DNA of 64,000 nucleotides from Mantamonas sphyraenae (taxonomy: Eukaryota; CRuMs; Mantamonadidae). The stretch spans positions 124,001 to 188,000 of the forward strand of contig JAPMXV010000068.1 of assembly GCA_026936335.1 (NCBI GenBank), in the 5' to 3' direction. Below are positions 29,155-43,549 of the stretch, one piece after another (the first letter of the stretch is position 1; each line of letters opens with the position of its first letter). The notes beneath the pieces were generated by a model. The model was not told where the DNA came from. It did no database searches and was given only the letters and a program-made list of their open reading frames with translations. Position numbers and translations under genes: made by a program.

Positions 29155-31437
29155 ATGTTCTCCCGCACGCGACATCGCCTGGCCCCACCCACACCACCCA
29201 CCCCCGTATCCTGGGAAACACGCACTGCCATCGCTTCGAACGTCGTCCAGGTTGCTGCGGGTATCCTTGGCCTCACTGCCGTTGGCACTTGGTGGAACGA
29301 GCGACTCGAAGCCGAGAACGACGCCAGCGATCGCAGCGCACGGCTTTCCGCCACCTCTGTCAACACCATCGAGCGATCTGCAATGAAGGACGTATCCGTG
29401 GAGCCTGGCCAGCTCGTGGTGGTGTCTGGGCCAACAAAAAGCGGCAAGACGTCTGCCTTGGCAAACTTGCAGCAAACCAAACACAACGAGGCTTCTGAAC
29501 ACGTTCGACGACGCATGGAGACTGTCCTGGACTATCTGTATGATGAAGACTCAACATTGCCTCCGTGTGAAGGTCGTTTAGACGACACACAGTGGCTCAT
29601 TGGCACGGGAGACGGCCTGGACGAGTGCCTGCAGGACCTGGACCAGCGTCTTGGGACCACGGCCGGTGACGTGCGCGTCGGCACCACCCTTTCACACGTC
29701 GTCCAGCGTGTACAGCAATTGTACGAACGTAACGAGAACCAGCGATGGGTGATGGTGCTTGACGGGGTGCGTCACGAGGACAGGAGCCGACTGCCTCGTG
29801 TTGTCGAGCGTGTGGGCCTGAAGAAAGGGGCTGTGGTGATCGTCACGCGTGACTCGGGTGCAGCAAAGCTTCTACAAGAGTTTGCACCCACAGTTGTACA
29901 ACTGTCGCCCAAGATGAACAAGGAGGAGCTCATGACCATGTTTTGCGCTGAAGGGCTGGAGGCGACGGAAGAGGAACGGATGAGTGTGGCAAGCAGTGTG
30001 CACAACGCCATTGATCTCGTGCGCGAGTATATTCACACGTTTAAAGAGCGTTTCCCGGATCGACCCAACGTAGATGCGCCTGCGTCGCTGCTGCTGGGAA
30101 GCTCACCGAACCACAGTGGGCGAGCAAAGCGCAAGCGACGTCTGGAGAAGCTAGAGGCACTGAACGATTGCACCGAATGCATGGTCCGTGTGATGCGGAT
30201 GTTGTCCAAAGACACACGTGCGCTGGTGGATGAAGAGGTCCTGGAAAAGGGGTGCTCGAGTCGGTGTTCCGGCAAGGAGGCGGTGGATGCGTTGCGTGTT
30301 CTGGAAGGGGTTTCTGTGCTGGTGCCATCCAAGTCCTATGGAGGGATGTACAACTTGGAGCAGAGCTATGAAGAGCTGATTGAGGAGATCGTTCGTGTGG
30401 GTGATGAGCACGCGCAGGTGTCGCTAATTCGGGCGTTGAACCACGTGGCCTGGGAGCGTGCGGTGACTGATTATGCAAAAACAGCAGTTGGGATGCACCT
30501 AGCCCACCTGTTGGATGTCATGGAAGCAGGCGGCGTCGTGGACCGGTTCCAGAACGAGGCCAGCCTTGGGTACCTCACGGCTTCGCAGAAGCTGAGCATC
30601 CTCACAGATGACAACCTCAGGAAACAGTGTCTTGTGAGGGGGATGGAATTGGCAAGACAGCTGCCGTCGCCAGATCCGTTCGTGCGGCATCTCCTGCTCA
30701 GCGAGGAAGTGATGGCCATGGTGGAGAGCGAGGAAGGGGAGCTGGGCCACAAGAAGCTCACCACGTTGGAAGAGAATGTGCATGAGATGTCTGACGAGAA
30801 GAACAAGCGCAGGCTGCAAGTGGAGGTGGAGGAACTGCGTGCCGAAGTGATGGCGTTGCAGGGGGATCGCCAAGGGTGCATCGACGCCGCCTTGGAAGCA
30901 GTGAAGCAGCAGGAAGATCTGACTCGAGAGTACCCACACGAACTCATGCTTGCGTTCGACCTGGAGAACGCATACACCAACGCCGCGGTTGTATTGTGTA
31001 AGCAAGAAGACCAGGACAGGGCTGGACAGATGTTTGATAAGGCTTTCGAACAGGTGGCGAAGATCCACGACAGAAAATCACCGCGGTATGCCAATGTGCG
31101 ACACCTTCGACACATGCTCGAAGTGAAGGAGGCAAAGCATGTCTCGGAGATCACAGAAAAGCACATGGAGGTCGTCGACACGATCCAGCTCCTGCAAGAG
31201 CTGTCCGACTCGATACATGAGACGGGTGACATCGCCTTGGTGCAGAACGTCGGAGACGATGCATGCAAGCGTGCAAAGGCACTGCTGGCTCTCCTTTCGC
31301 AGCCGCCAGCCACTGACCACCCGGAGTGGAAAGAGAAATTGGACCGAGCCACTTCATCCTCTGTGTGCAAACGACAACGAGACGACGAGGAATCTCCGGG
31401 GCGGCAGCAAGAGCCCACTGAGAATGAAAGCCAGTGA
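29155..31437 (+). CDS. STAND-type NTPase with N-terminal membrane segment (gene W)
   Basis: Intronless, 760 aa from ATG 29155, 67 bp after Y1; an earlier ATG at 29080 overlaps the Y1 stop and is less likely. A hydrophobic helix (NVVQVAAGILGLTAVGTWW, about residues 29-47) precedes an NTPase domain with P-loop SGPTKSGKTSA (about 91-101) and Walker B WVMVLDGV (about 198-205), spaced as in NB-ARC/STAND proteins. The C-terminal half is alpha-helical with degenerate TPR-like pairs (about 540-700) and a charged tail. No effector domain is visible. In this setting it may be a membrane-tethered switch acting with Y1 or X1 (inference). It is single-copy: no counterpart flanks Y2. Confidence 0.75.
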   Translation: MFSRTRHRLAPPTPPTPVSWETRTAIASNVVQVAAGILGLTAVGTWWNERLEAENDASDRSARLSATSVNTIERSAMKDVSVEPGQLVVVSGPTKSGKTSALANLQQTKHNEASEHVRRRMETVLDYLYDEDSTLPPCEGRLDDTQWLIGTGDGLDECLQDLDQRLGTTAGDVRVGTTLSHVVQRVQQLYERNENQRWVMVLDGVRHEDRSRLPRVVERVGLKKGAVVIVTRDSGAAKLLQEFAPTVVQLSPKMNKEELMTMFCAEGLEATEEERMSVASSVHNAIDLVREYIHTFKERFPDRPNVDAPASLLLGSSPNHSGRAKRKRRLEKLEALNDCTECMVRVMRMLSKDTRALVDEEVLEKGCSSRCSGKEAVDALRVLEGVSVLVPSKSYGGMYNLEQSYEELIEEIVRVGDEHAQVSLIRALNHVAWERAVTDYAKTAVGMHLAHLLDVMEAGGVVDRFQNEASLGYLTASQKLSILTDDNLRKQCLVRGMELARQLPSPDPFVRHLLLSEEVMAMVESEEGELGHKKLTTLEENVHEMSDEKNKRRLQVEVEELRAEVMALQGDRQGCIDAALEAVKQQEDLTREYPHELMLAFDLENAYTNAAVVLCKQEDQDRAGQMFDKAFEQVAKIHDRKSPRYANVRHLRHMLEVKEAKHVSEITEKHMEVVDTIQLLQELSDSIHETGDIALVQNVGDDACKRAKALLALLSQPPATDHPEWKEKLDRATSSSVCKRQRDDEESPGRQQEPTENESQ

Positions 31438-31856
31438 GGGTTTGATCAGCAATGCACCTACTTGTCGAGGTGGTCCCGTCAACTCCGCCCCCCATGTTCT
31501 CTGGGCCCGCATTCTTCCACTCTGCCTGCCCGCCAACTCCCCAATTTCAATGAAATACGTGTCTGGTGGTGGTTGTGGCGTCGTTGTTGCTTGTCGCATT
31601 GCCAGCCGCCGCCTTCCTGCGCCACAAAACGCTCGCTCATTGACCGCAAAACCCTTGTGATCAGCACGCCCATCACTTGCACCTGTGTAGAGTGATCTAC
31701 AAGCTCATGGGGAGAGACATGTCCTCACGCCCTGTCACGGCCCAGCCCAACACAATCGCACCGGCACCGATGGGATGTTTGGGGGTGCACATCAGTCACG
31801 GAATCAGCCAAGCAAGGACAGCATGCTGAGTTTTACATGTATGTGCGTCCGAGTTT
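31438..31856. other. gene-free spacer between W and the duplicated segment
   Basis: About 420 bp with mixed composition and no supported open frame. It probably holds the W 3' UTR. Its right edge is the left breakpoint of duplication copy B. No repeat or mobile-element signature is visible. Confidence 0.5.
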
Positions 31857-32203
31857 GTGCAAGGAGCGGGTGTGTATGTGTGCGTTGGGGCATGTGGGGG
31901 AGGTGGAGGATGGGGTGGCGAGGGAGTTTGCAAAGGTGTTTCATGGGAGGTTGGTGAATGAGGCGACGTTGGAGGATGCGTTTGAGGATGCGGGGGGTGG
32001 GGTGGGGTCGGTGAGGATGTATGTGAGGACGGGGGTGGAGGGGGTGGGCGTGAGGAGGGTGGTTGGGGGGAGGGGAGGTGGGAAGGGGGGTGGGGAGCGG
32101 GGGATTAGGGTGTTGAGGGGGGTGGGGAGGGTGTGAGGGAGGGGGAGGGGAGGGAGGTGAGGAGTAGGTTTGGGGTGGTGGAGGTGGTGAGGGGTGGGTG
32201 AGG
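31857..32203 (+). pseudogene. Roc-COR-CHAT 3'-end fragment
   Basis: The plus-strand sequence matches the last roughly 110 codons of the intact gene at 15760-19065 (AREFAKVFHGRLVNEATLED, GVRRVVGGRGGGKGG). It begins abruptly near the ERVCMC motif and lacks the Roc, COR and both catalytic CHAT motifs. A one-base loss in the G-run near 32121 changes the terminal frame. It is the truncated left edge of duplication copy B. Confidence 0.88.
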
Positions 32204-32207
32204 GGGT

Positions 32208-35200
32208 TCATTGAGAGCGTGCGAGAAGCATGACCATGAGATACATCTGGCACTGTTCGATGCCATTTTCGACAGACTGAATGAGATCAGCGGGTGCTGG
32301 GGTCGTTTGAAGGATCTGTTGGGCTGATTTGAACCATTTCAGTGCCCGAGGGAACTTTCCCTTGGCAAGGTACACTCCAGCTATGTTGGCGATGGTCGTG
32401 GCCACATCCGGGTGCTCATATCCACCATGCATCCGTTGCTGGATCGCCAGTGCCTGCTTATGCAGCTCCAGAGCACAGTCGTACTCTCCCTTGGCTTCGT
32501 ACACCTCAGCCATGTTGTGGATGGCCATGGCCACAGCCGGGTGCTCATCCCCACCATGCACCCGTCGCCAGATCTCCAGCGCCTGCTCATACAGCTCCAG
32601 TGCCTGATCGTACTCTCCCTTGGCATGGTAGACCGAAGCCATGTTGTTGATGCTCGTTGCCACATCCGGGTGCTCATCTCCACCATGCACTCGTCGCCAG
32701 ATCGCCAGTGACTGCTCATACAGCTTCAGTGCCTGATCGTACTCTCCCTTGGCATGGTAGACCGAAGCCATGTTGTTGATGCTCGAGGCCACAGACGGGT
32801 GCTCATCCCCACCATGCACTCGTCGCCTGATCGCCAGTGCCTGCTCAAACAGCACCAGTGCCCGATCGTACTCTCCCTGGTCATTGTACGCACCTGCCAT
32901 GCCGTTGATGCTCGTGGCCACATTCGGGTGCTCATCCCCACCATGCACCCGTCGATTGATCTCCAGTGCCTGCTCATACAGCTCCAGTGCCCGATCGTAC
33001 TCTCCCTTGGAATTGTACAGACCAGCCATGTTGTGGATGGCCATGGCCACAGCCGGGTGCTCATCCCCACCATGCACCCGTTGCATGATCTCCAGCGCCT
33101 GCTCATACAGTTCCAGTGCCCGATCGTACTCTCCCTTGGAATTGTACAGACCAGCCATGCCGTTCATGCTCGTGGCCACACATCCGGGTGCTCATCCCCA
33201 CCATACACCCGTTGCAAGATCTCCAGAGCCTGCTCATACAGCTCCAGTGCCCGATCGTACTCTCCCTTGTCCTCGTACACCCCAGCCATGTTGTGGATGC
33301 TCGTGGCCACTGACGGGTGCTCATCCCCACCGTACACCCTTCCATAGATCTCTAGAGCCTGTTCATACAGCTCCAGTGCCCGATCGTACTCTCCCTTGGC
33401 ATGGTACACCCTAGCCACGATATGCAGGCTGGTTCCCCATCCCCCATTCTCCTCCCCATCCATACCTGCCCTCTTCTGCACCTCCATCACCTCCTCCAGC
33501 ACCCTTTCTGCCTTCCTGTATGCTCCCATCCACAATTGCACCTCTGCCACATTCTGCCCAACCCAGCACACGTCTTGCACCTTCCCCGCTTGTTCGCACG
33601 CTGCATGACACACCTTCCACACCCGCCCCCCATGAATAAGCATCTCCCTGTGCCACAACAGCTCTTCCAGTGGCTGATTTGGGTCAAAGTCAAATTCTTC
33701 CCCCATCACCTTCAACACCCGCTGGCATGCCTCCATTCCCCCGTCTGTCTCCACCTGTAGCTCCTCCCCTCCCCGTGTCATCATCTGCACCAATCCATGC
33801 ACCTGCCAACCATTCCCATCCACAGCCCGTTGCACCAGCGACACACGCTCCAGCGATTCCATTGCGTCCTCTGCCCGCTCTTCCGCCTCATCCCTGTCTC
33901 CCACACCCTCCACATCCTCCATCAGCGTCACTACCACCCGCTCCTGCACCCCTCCCCCATCCAACAGTGCCAGACACTGCATCAGTCCCACTGCATCCTC
34001 GTTCTCCTCCCCAGCTGCCTCCATCGCCAGCTTCCACACTGCCATCGTCGTCTTGTCATACGCATCAGACTCAATCCCTTTCTCCAGCTGCCGTAAGCTT
34101 CTCCCCAGCCTCATTCTGTACTTGCCCACCCGTCCTCTGCCTCTGCCCTTCCCAATCACAGCCGCTGCTTGTCGCACTGCCAGCGCCATCCCTCCCAGAA
34201 GCTCCTTCAGCTCCCCATACGCCTTCACCTCCTCACCCTCCTCCTCATCCATTCCATTCATCACCACCCCCTCACTTGCAAACACTGCATCCACCTCCTC
34301 ATCCTCCATGATCCCAACACGCACCACTTTGTCCACCGCCCTCTTGTCCCAAATCCCATCCTTCCACGTCGTCACCACCACCGTCCCTCCCTCCTGCAGC
34401 ACAGGTTCCACATCGCCCCACTTCTCCACTCCATCCACAACCATCACCCACCGTCGTCCCTTCAGCGCACGCATCGTCTGCCCCGCCATCCCTTCCCGCA
34501 CCTCCTCCTTGTTCGCCATCTCCACCTCCTGGTTCGTCAACACCCCCAATGCCACTCCCAGTTGCAGCACATCACTCACCACCTCCTCCCTGCTCTGCCC
34601 ACGCACCCACCACACCACCTCCGCCGCCCTCTCCTCTTTCACCTTCCACGCATACATCTGTGCCACGCTTGTCTTGCCCATGCCCCGTGCCCCATGCATC
34701 ACCACCACCCCTTTCTCACCCCACACCTCCTCCATGACCCCATTCCTCGCCACCAGCTCCCTCTTCTTGCTCAGATTGTCCTCCCGCTTTGCCCATCCTG
34801 CCTCTGCCTCCTTTGCGCTCCTCCCTCTCCCATTCACCAGAATCTCCTTCTCCCACCTCTTCCATGTCACCAACACTGCCTTCTTCCCCTCCCTGTCCCC
34901 TCCTGCCGTCTGGGCTTCCCCAAACGCCGTCTCCACGCTTTCTCCCGCTCCTAATGCCTCATAGAACGCCCCTGCCATCCGCACAGCTGCCCCAGCCAGC
35001 ACCTTCTCCCTGTATCCGATCACCACTGGCACATACTCACCCACCCTCTTTGCTATCTCCTCGCTCTCACACCCGTTCAGAAACACCAACACGGGCCTTG
35101 CCTCCCACACCGCATCCACAAGCGTCTGCCGCATCACATCCCCATCCACAGCCTCCACATACTCCCTTCCCATGTGCGCAGCAATATGCACCATGTGCTT

Positions 35201-35677
35201 CCCTTCCTCACGCACCAGCCGCACCACAGCGTCCTGATGTGCGTTCAGCCTCGCCAAAGGCTCCAATGGGGTCTCATGACACACCCTTTCAATCACCCGC
35301 TGCTCCTCCACAGATCCCAGTGTCCCATCCCCATCATTCCCCAGCACCAGCACCCTCACATCCCTCATTCCGCCCTCCTCCCACCAGTGACCACCAAACT
35401 TCCCCCTTCTTTTCGTGTTCCATCCCTTTCCTTGCCCATCCCTTCCTCCAGACGACGATGATGACTCACCCGTGTGCGTCCCTTCCACCCTCCCCACTCC
35501 CTCCACATCCACCACCTCCCCCCCTTCTCCCTCCCAGCCGCCATTCCCTCTTGACGTCTGCTCCCCCCGCGTCTCGTCAACCAACCCCGTCCCTCCTTCC
35601 TCTACACGTTGTCCATTCTCCGCATTCCCACTTCTCTCGACCTCGTCTCGTTGCATCTTCTCCCCATTGCATTGCAT
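32208..35677 (-). pseudogene. CHAT / NB-ARC / TPR protein copy 2, broken by a 2-bp insertion in the TPR array
   Basis: Homologous to 19075-23958 throughout. CHAT motifs (VHIAAHMG and VLVFLNGCESEE), P-loop GARGMGKTS and Walker B are intact. Start ATG 35677 is chosen by alignment with copy 1; the frame extends to ATG 35803, which directly abuts the DIM1 stop (TGAATG). The reading frame breaks at about 33180, where an extra CA within the repeated GTGGCCACATCCGGG shifts the frame after two TPRs. About seven more TPRs and the same C-terminal tail continue in another frame to the stop at 32208. If real, the product keeps CHAT and NB-ARC but loses most of the sensor array. An assembly or sequencing error is the main alternative. 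Confidence 0.8.
32330..33415. repeat. 126-bp TPR-coding tandem array in CHAT-NLR copy 2, about 9-10 units
   Basis: Same 42-codon unit as the array at 19.2-21.7 kb, with about half as many units and more divergence between units. It contains the 2-bp insertion at about 33180. Confidence 0.85.
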
Positions 35678-35803
35678 CCCATCGCGATCTCCGAACTCCG
35701 CACATGCGTCCCCACATTCGACAAACAACCCCTTCACACAAAGAACACATACTCCCCCACCCGTCGCCTTTGTCTCACCACCATGCCCTGCAACCTCGTT
35801 CAT

Positions 35804-38553
<2,750 letters not shown>

Positions 38554-38641
38554 TGATGATGATGATGATGATGAGGATTATGAGTGAGCGGTGGGGGGGG
38601 GGGGGGGTTGAATACAGGTGGTTTCAGAGGGATCAAGATGT

Positions 38642-40555
38642 CTATTCGCTGTTTTGCGACTCACCGGACGCAATGACGCCCACCGTAGTAGGATTGGCAC
38701 CACCTTCGTTCGGTGGGTGGGTACGGGATGAGGTGGTGCTCACGGAGGAGTCGGCGGTGGTGGACATTCCGTCCGTGCCTAGGTTGTTGTTGCTGCTGCT
38801 GCTGCTGCTGCTCGCCTCTCCATCACTTGTACCTCCACCGATGAGCATGAACTGTAGCATCAGTTCGGTAACATCGCGTGCTTGTGCGGTCGCTTGGGCG
38901 ATCAACTCCATCACCATGGCTTCGATTTCGTTCTGCAATGTGTCGCCTGCGAGGTTGTCAAGCACTTGCTTCACGACGCGACAGTATCGTGCGGGCGAAT
39001 CTGCCAGTGCCCACTCTCCCTCCAACACAAAGTCCAGCAGGGCCATTTCACGGGCTGTGGAACTCCAGAGCGTGAGCAGATTGTCCCGAGTCTGCTTCAC
39101 GTCTTTCTTTTTCTCCGAAGGTGGAATCGGGCTCGTTGCCAGTTCAGAGGCAAGGTCTCTTGCTACCTCTAGGACTTGTCGCAGTCGTACCACCTTTTCT
39201 GCGCTCTCAGCCAGCCAGGCAAGCAGCGCCCGAATCTCACCCACTTTGCGGGCGTCGCTCAGGGACAAGGTCTTCACGTCCACGGCATCGGCGTCTTCAC
39301 GGAGCATGTCAAGTCGTTCTTTACACTTTGTCAGCTCTGCCCACGGTACCTCTTTTGCCAGGGCGAGTTTCAGCTTGGGTTGAAGGTCGGAAAGCTGTTT
39401 GGGTTCCCACTCAAACTCGGTGGCGTTCAGGGCATCTCCAAAGCCCACCGATGCTTTCCACTGGTCATCCTTGTCGTCGATACCGCCCAGGTGCACGTGT
39501 CCCCTTCCCCCGTTGTCAACGATCTCCAGTGGTCCTTCACCACGGCGATACACCACGCGCTTCCTGTCGTCCTTCTCTCTGGACAGAATGCGAGATCGGC
39601 TGCCCAGGGTTTTCTTTGTCATCCAAGCACCATGGCCTTGCCTCACAAACCCTCCCTCTAACCAAAAGAACTCGCCACTCTCGCTCGGTTCTTCTCGCAA
39701 TACAGCCGTATCTGAGTGGAGCCATCTGCGCGTCACAAACTCCACGTACCTGTCCTTGTGTTTGAGATACATTGGCCGGTACGGATCTGTGTCATGCCCT
39801 CAACGTGTCAGAAAACGCCCACAACACGATGATCCGCCGCCCTCTTTGCTTTCACACAACTCACCTTCCGGCGGCAGGAAGCCACCAAAAAGCTGCTCCA
39901 GGGTGTCAAGGGCTTTACACTCCATGCCCTCGATTTTGGGAATGATGTGCATCCACGACTTGACCCCTGTCACCACAGCCACGAGGTCCGTCAAGTCGTT
40001 GGCGCTCGCTTTCCCGTCGAAATCAAACGTGTCCGGAAAGTGGCACTCCTCCTCGCTCTCCCACTCTGCGACTGCCGACGCAAGATCTACTTCGGCCCTG
40101 ACAAACAGATTCATCGCTCGTTTCTTCTTGCTTTCCTGTTTGTACGCCATGCGTCGCTCTTCAACCACCACTAGCTCTCCGTGGTTTTTCAGAAAGCCAG
40201 CCACGTCATCCTTGGTGCGGATTGCACACAGTTCATCCAGCAGCTGTTGTGTCGGTCTGAACGTATGGAGAGTGTGCACAGAGTACACGTAAACATGCTG
40301 GACACACTTCCTGCTGTACTTGAGGCCCAACTCCACGTTCACCGGAAGCCCGCACAGTTCCTCCAAGGGCACACCGAGGCTGACGCCAATGTTGACGCCG
40401 ACCTTCATCTTCTGTGCGATCCCGACTGGTTTCATTGCAGTCACATCGTCGCCGTTTTCAAACAATGGTTGACCGTCTGGCGTTGTTCCAAGGTGCTCTG
40501 AAGGGAACTCGGGCTGTGTGTGCTGCGTCAGAGTACAACTCGTGGGGGGATTCAT
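38642..40555 (-). CDS. gene Y copy 2: possible gasdermin-like protein, membrane tail shortened
   Basis: Exons 39865-40555 and 38642-39786 give about 611 aa; the intron has the same position, phase and length (78 bp) as in Y1. N-terminal strands GVNIGVSLGVPLEELCGLPV and VNVELGLKYSRKC are followed by LLDELCAIRTKDDVAGFLKN, then ELVVVEERRMAYKQ. The beta-trefoil-like segment (YLKHKDRYVEFVTRR...WLEGGFVRQ) and helical region are kept. At the C-terminus NPTTVGVIASGESQ replaces the hydrophobic VGVLAAVCLLAYRESQ of Y1, removing about seven residues of the putative membrane helix. A GTGAGT overlapping this site could instead be a donor to an unseen exon. It is divergent from X2. Family assignment is tentative. 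Confidence 0.6.
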
Positions 40556-40647
40556 GAGGGCGATGCACACACCTTGTTTTCAGTACGCGACATGGTTTCG
40601 ATTGGTTCGGTTTGCGCGGCCAGGGCAAGAACAACCAACCTCTGGGG
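40556..40647. promoter_or_regulatory. 92-bp bidirectional promoter of X2/Y2
   Basis: Interval between ATG 40555 (Y2, minus) and ATG 40648 (X2, plus). It shares a TTCGTTTGCGC-like block with the X1/Y1 region. An upstream exon of X with an acceptor in this block cannot be excluded. Confidence 0.4.
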
Positions 40648-42884
40648 ATGAGCACCACTGGCTGGCACACATACTTTGTGCACATTGGACTGCCACAAGG
40701 AGAGACGTTGGATGCCACGGCGCAAAACGCAGCGCTCATTCGAGAGCATGTGGTTGGCGGGGAAATGGTCAGCGCAATGACCGGGGCCGCGGCCGTGACG
40801 ACTGTGTCGCTCGCGGTAAAGGACGACACCCCCGTGCTCACTTTGGATGGGGATGAGAGGGAGTTGGATGAAGATGCGAGGCCGCTGCATGAGATCAAGA
40901 AGATCGTGCTGGGTGGCGGCGACAAGGAAAACGTGTTGCTGATCCTGTACCTGCACGCACACGGGGTCAGCGCAGAGTACCTGGAAGGCACAGAGAAGAA
41001 CGAGGAAGACGCTGGTGACGGGGGGGTGTTTTACCTGCGAGATGAAGATGTAGGTTACGCCTGTGTATGCGTGGGTGTTGAAGTGGGAAGGAAAGGCTGA
41101 CAAGGAGGGAAGGGCGAATGGGAGTACATTTCGAACAAGGCCATCAACTCGTTTGTGGGCAAGGTGATCGAGGCGGGAAGCGAGAACAGCGTGTTGTATC
41201 TGCGAGAAACATGCTTTGGGGGCATTGCCGGCGTGGGACAGACCAGCGTGAGGGTGGTGGACGTCGACCAAGGTTCCGCGGGAGTGTACCGCGGCGCGTT
41301 TTCCTTTGCTGATTACGATCTGGGGTTCAGGTGGGTTTGTGCGGTGAGAGGCTGGTGCGTTGCGTGGGATGTTGTGTGCTGACACGTGTGCCATGCAGTC
41401 AAGTGTATTCCGGGCGCCTTCCTCGCTTGCTGTACTTTGGCATCGGTTTGCGCCATGAACAGACCTTTAACTATCAAGAGGAGGAGCTGGATGGAACCGA
41501 GTTGACAGAGTACTTGAAAGCGAGTGGCGGCAAGCCAACAGGACTGTTCTCGATGGTCCTGGCGCACTTTTGGCCCAACTTTGCCTTTGAGGTGGAGGAG
41601 GATGGCCAGAAGAGGAACAAGATGGCGCACAACTGGGTGGGCTGGACACGCAGTGTCAATGCGTTTCTGCACAGTCAACAGGAGATATTTGGCCAGAAAA
41701 GCACGTATGTGCCGCGCGTGGTTTTTGAAGGCCCGTCGACTGTGTCCGAGACTTCGATGCCGTACCTGACGGTGACACACGTGGAGGATGGTATCGCAGT
41801 GACCGATGCGCCGTGGTTTCTTCCGGTGGGCGAAAAGGCGTGCTTTGTGTTCTTTGAGGAGTTCACGTTCCAGGCATCGCTGGAGGAATCCGCTGATCTC
41901 ATGGAATTGGATGGCGAAACACAGCCGAGCGTGACTGAGGTGATGGCGCGAGGGCATTCGCTGGAGGACAAGCTTGTGAGGGGCGTGTGCGCCACGGTGG
42001 TGACCGGGAAAGGTTCGGACTTTCTCCAGCTACAGTTGATTGGGGACACGTCACAGTGCGGGGTTCTGATGCGCGCCGTCGAGGTGGGCCAGATTATGGC
42101 TGTGCTGGGTGATGAGGATGGAGGTAATGACCTGTGGGAGGCGGTTGTGGAGGTGGTGCAGGCGGTTCCGGATGAAGAGTTCCCAGGCGGCTCGTGCTCA
42201 ATCGCGGTGATTGAAAGTGGTCAAGCAGGGGTATCGTACCAATTGGAACTTGTGGGTGACACCCCGAAGGACGAGGTGATGCTGGGGATCGGCGGATCGA
42301 GCGGAGCTGACTTGTTTCTGCGCACACCGGAAGAGGTCCACTACGAAAGGAAGACTCTGCCGTGGAACGTGGGCAAGATGTTGCATTACTATCGCATCCT
42401 GCAGATGGAGTGTCCAGACGAGGCATTGGGCGCCATGGACGTGGTTGGCTTTGGACCAGCAACGTCGGACGACCGGCCCAAAGGCGATCTGGAGCTGTCA
42501 CTTGAGTGGACCTTTTCAATCCAGAACAACACCAAGGGAGCAGTGTTTGTGGCTGTGTTGCGTTTGGACTGTGGCTACAACGTGCGATGGCAAAGCCACG
42601 CGTATACGCGGTTGAAAGGCGTCGGGGATGATGGGAGAGCGCAGCGGGCAAAGGTGGTCACGTACAACGACAACAAGACGCTCAAGAAGCACCAAACTGA
42701 GTACCTGCGCGTGTTTGCGTTTCCCGACAGCCACGTGCCGCCACGTCTGGACGCATTTGAACAGCACGGAGTGATGACGTCTCTCAGTGAGCTGTGTGGA
42801 GGAGCACCCAAGCCTGTCCAAGGAGAGAGGCGTGCTCGTGGAGACGGGTGGAGGTTCTGGACTTGCCTGTTGGGTCTGGAGTGA
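40648..42884 (+). CDS. caspase-like (clan CD) peptidase with long C-terminal extension, gene X copy 2
   Basis: Exons 40648-41049, 41113-41330 and 41399-42884 give about 701 aa. Intron positions match X1. Caspase-like motifs: NVLLILYLHAHGV (candidate His105; His103 also present) and SVLYLRETCFGGIAG (candidate Cys168), 63 residues apart, preceded by WEYISNKAINSFVG. The first motif's hydrophobic strand and the TCFxG turn match clan CD rather than CHAT consensus. The C-terminal region is shared with X1 (LPRLLYFG, VPRVVFEGPST, MLHYYRILQM, WQSHAYTRL) but lacks the duplicated KGKQKAN insert. Stop 42884 is 33 bp from the Z2 start on the same strand. Activity and substrate are inferred; adjacency suggests Y2. 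Confidence 0.68.
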
Positions 42885-42917
42885 ACGCGCAGAGGCGGCC
42901 AAGAATACATCTGTTCC

Positions 42918-43495
42918 ATGTCTCTTGCTGATGCGACGTTGACACAGCTTGGCGCAGGTGATGAAGAACGGTGGGAGCACGACGCGCACCGCGTGCCGCT
43001 GGCCAGTGTGGTGCACGTCGGCCCGCTGACGGGATTTGTGGAGGGCGACAAGCTCCTCGGGTATCGTGCACTGAAGGGCAGAGACCGTGGCCACGCGTTG
43101 AGTGGTCAGCTGAGGAAAGATCAGCAGGGGATCGGGTGTGCAGAGAGGGTGGGGTACGGCGAGGGGAATGGCGGGCTGAACGCGTTGGGTACGTGAATTC
43201 GTGTTTCCCTCCCAAGGCCCGCACGGCGCTGACACGGGGGTTTGCAGCACGAGATAGTTACGAACGGAGTTTGAAGGAGGCTATCGAGGACAGAGACACG
43301 TGCTATGCTGTGTGCGGGACCTTGTACTGCACGGGGGAGGATGATGAGTCCGGGGTGTTCTTGGAAGGATTGGACGACAAGACCGAGGTGGACGTGGTGA
43401 GGGAAGGCGGTCCATTGTGTGTAATCAGGTTGGAAAAGACTCGAAAGACGGGTATTTTTGACGCCAGTGGACAGCTGGAGTGGAAAAAGTCTGAT

Positions 43496-43549
<54 letters not shown>

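Noticed and set aside
13750-31437. Bacterial contamination or a very recent bacterial transfer explaining the CHAT genes
   Set aside because: CHAT-NLR and Roc-COR-CHAT are intronless and bacterial-like in architecture, but they alternate with intron-bearing genes, share duplication breakpoints with DIM1 and have similar base composition. Ancient transfer remains possible.
31438-31856. Mobile element at the duplication junction
   Set aside because: No terminal inverted repeats, target-site duplication, transposase or reverse transcriptase motif could be seen.
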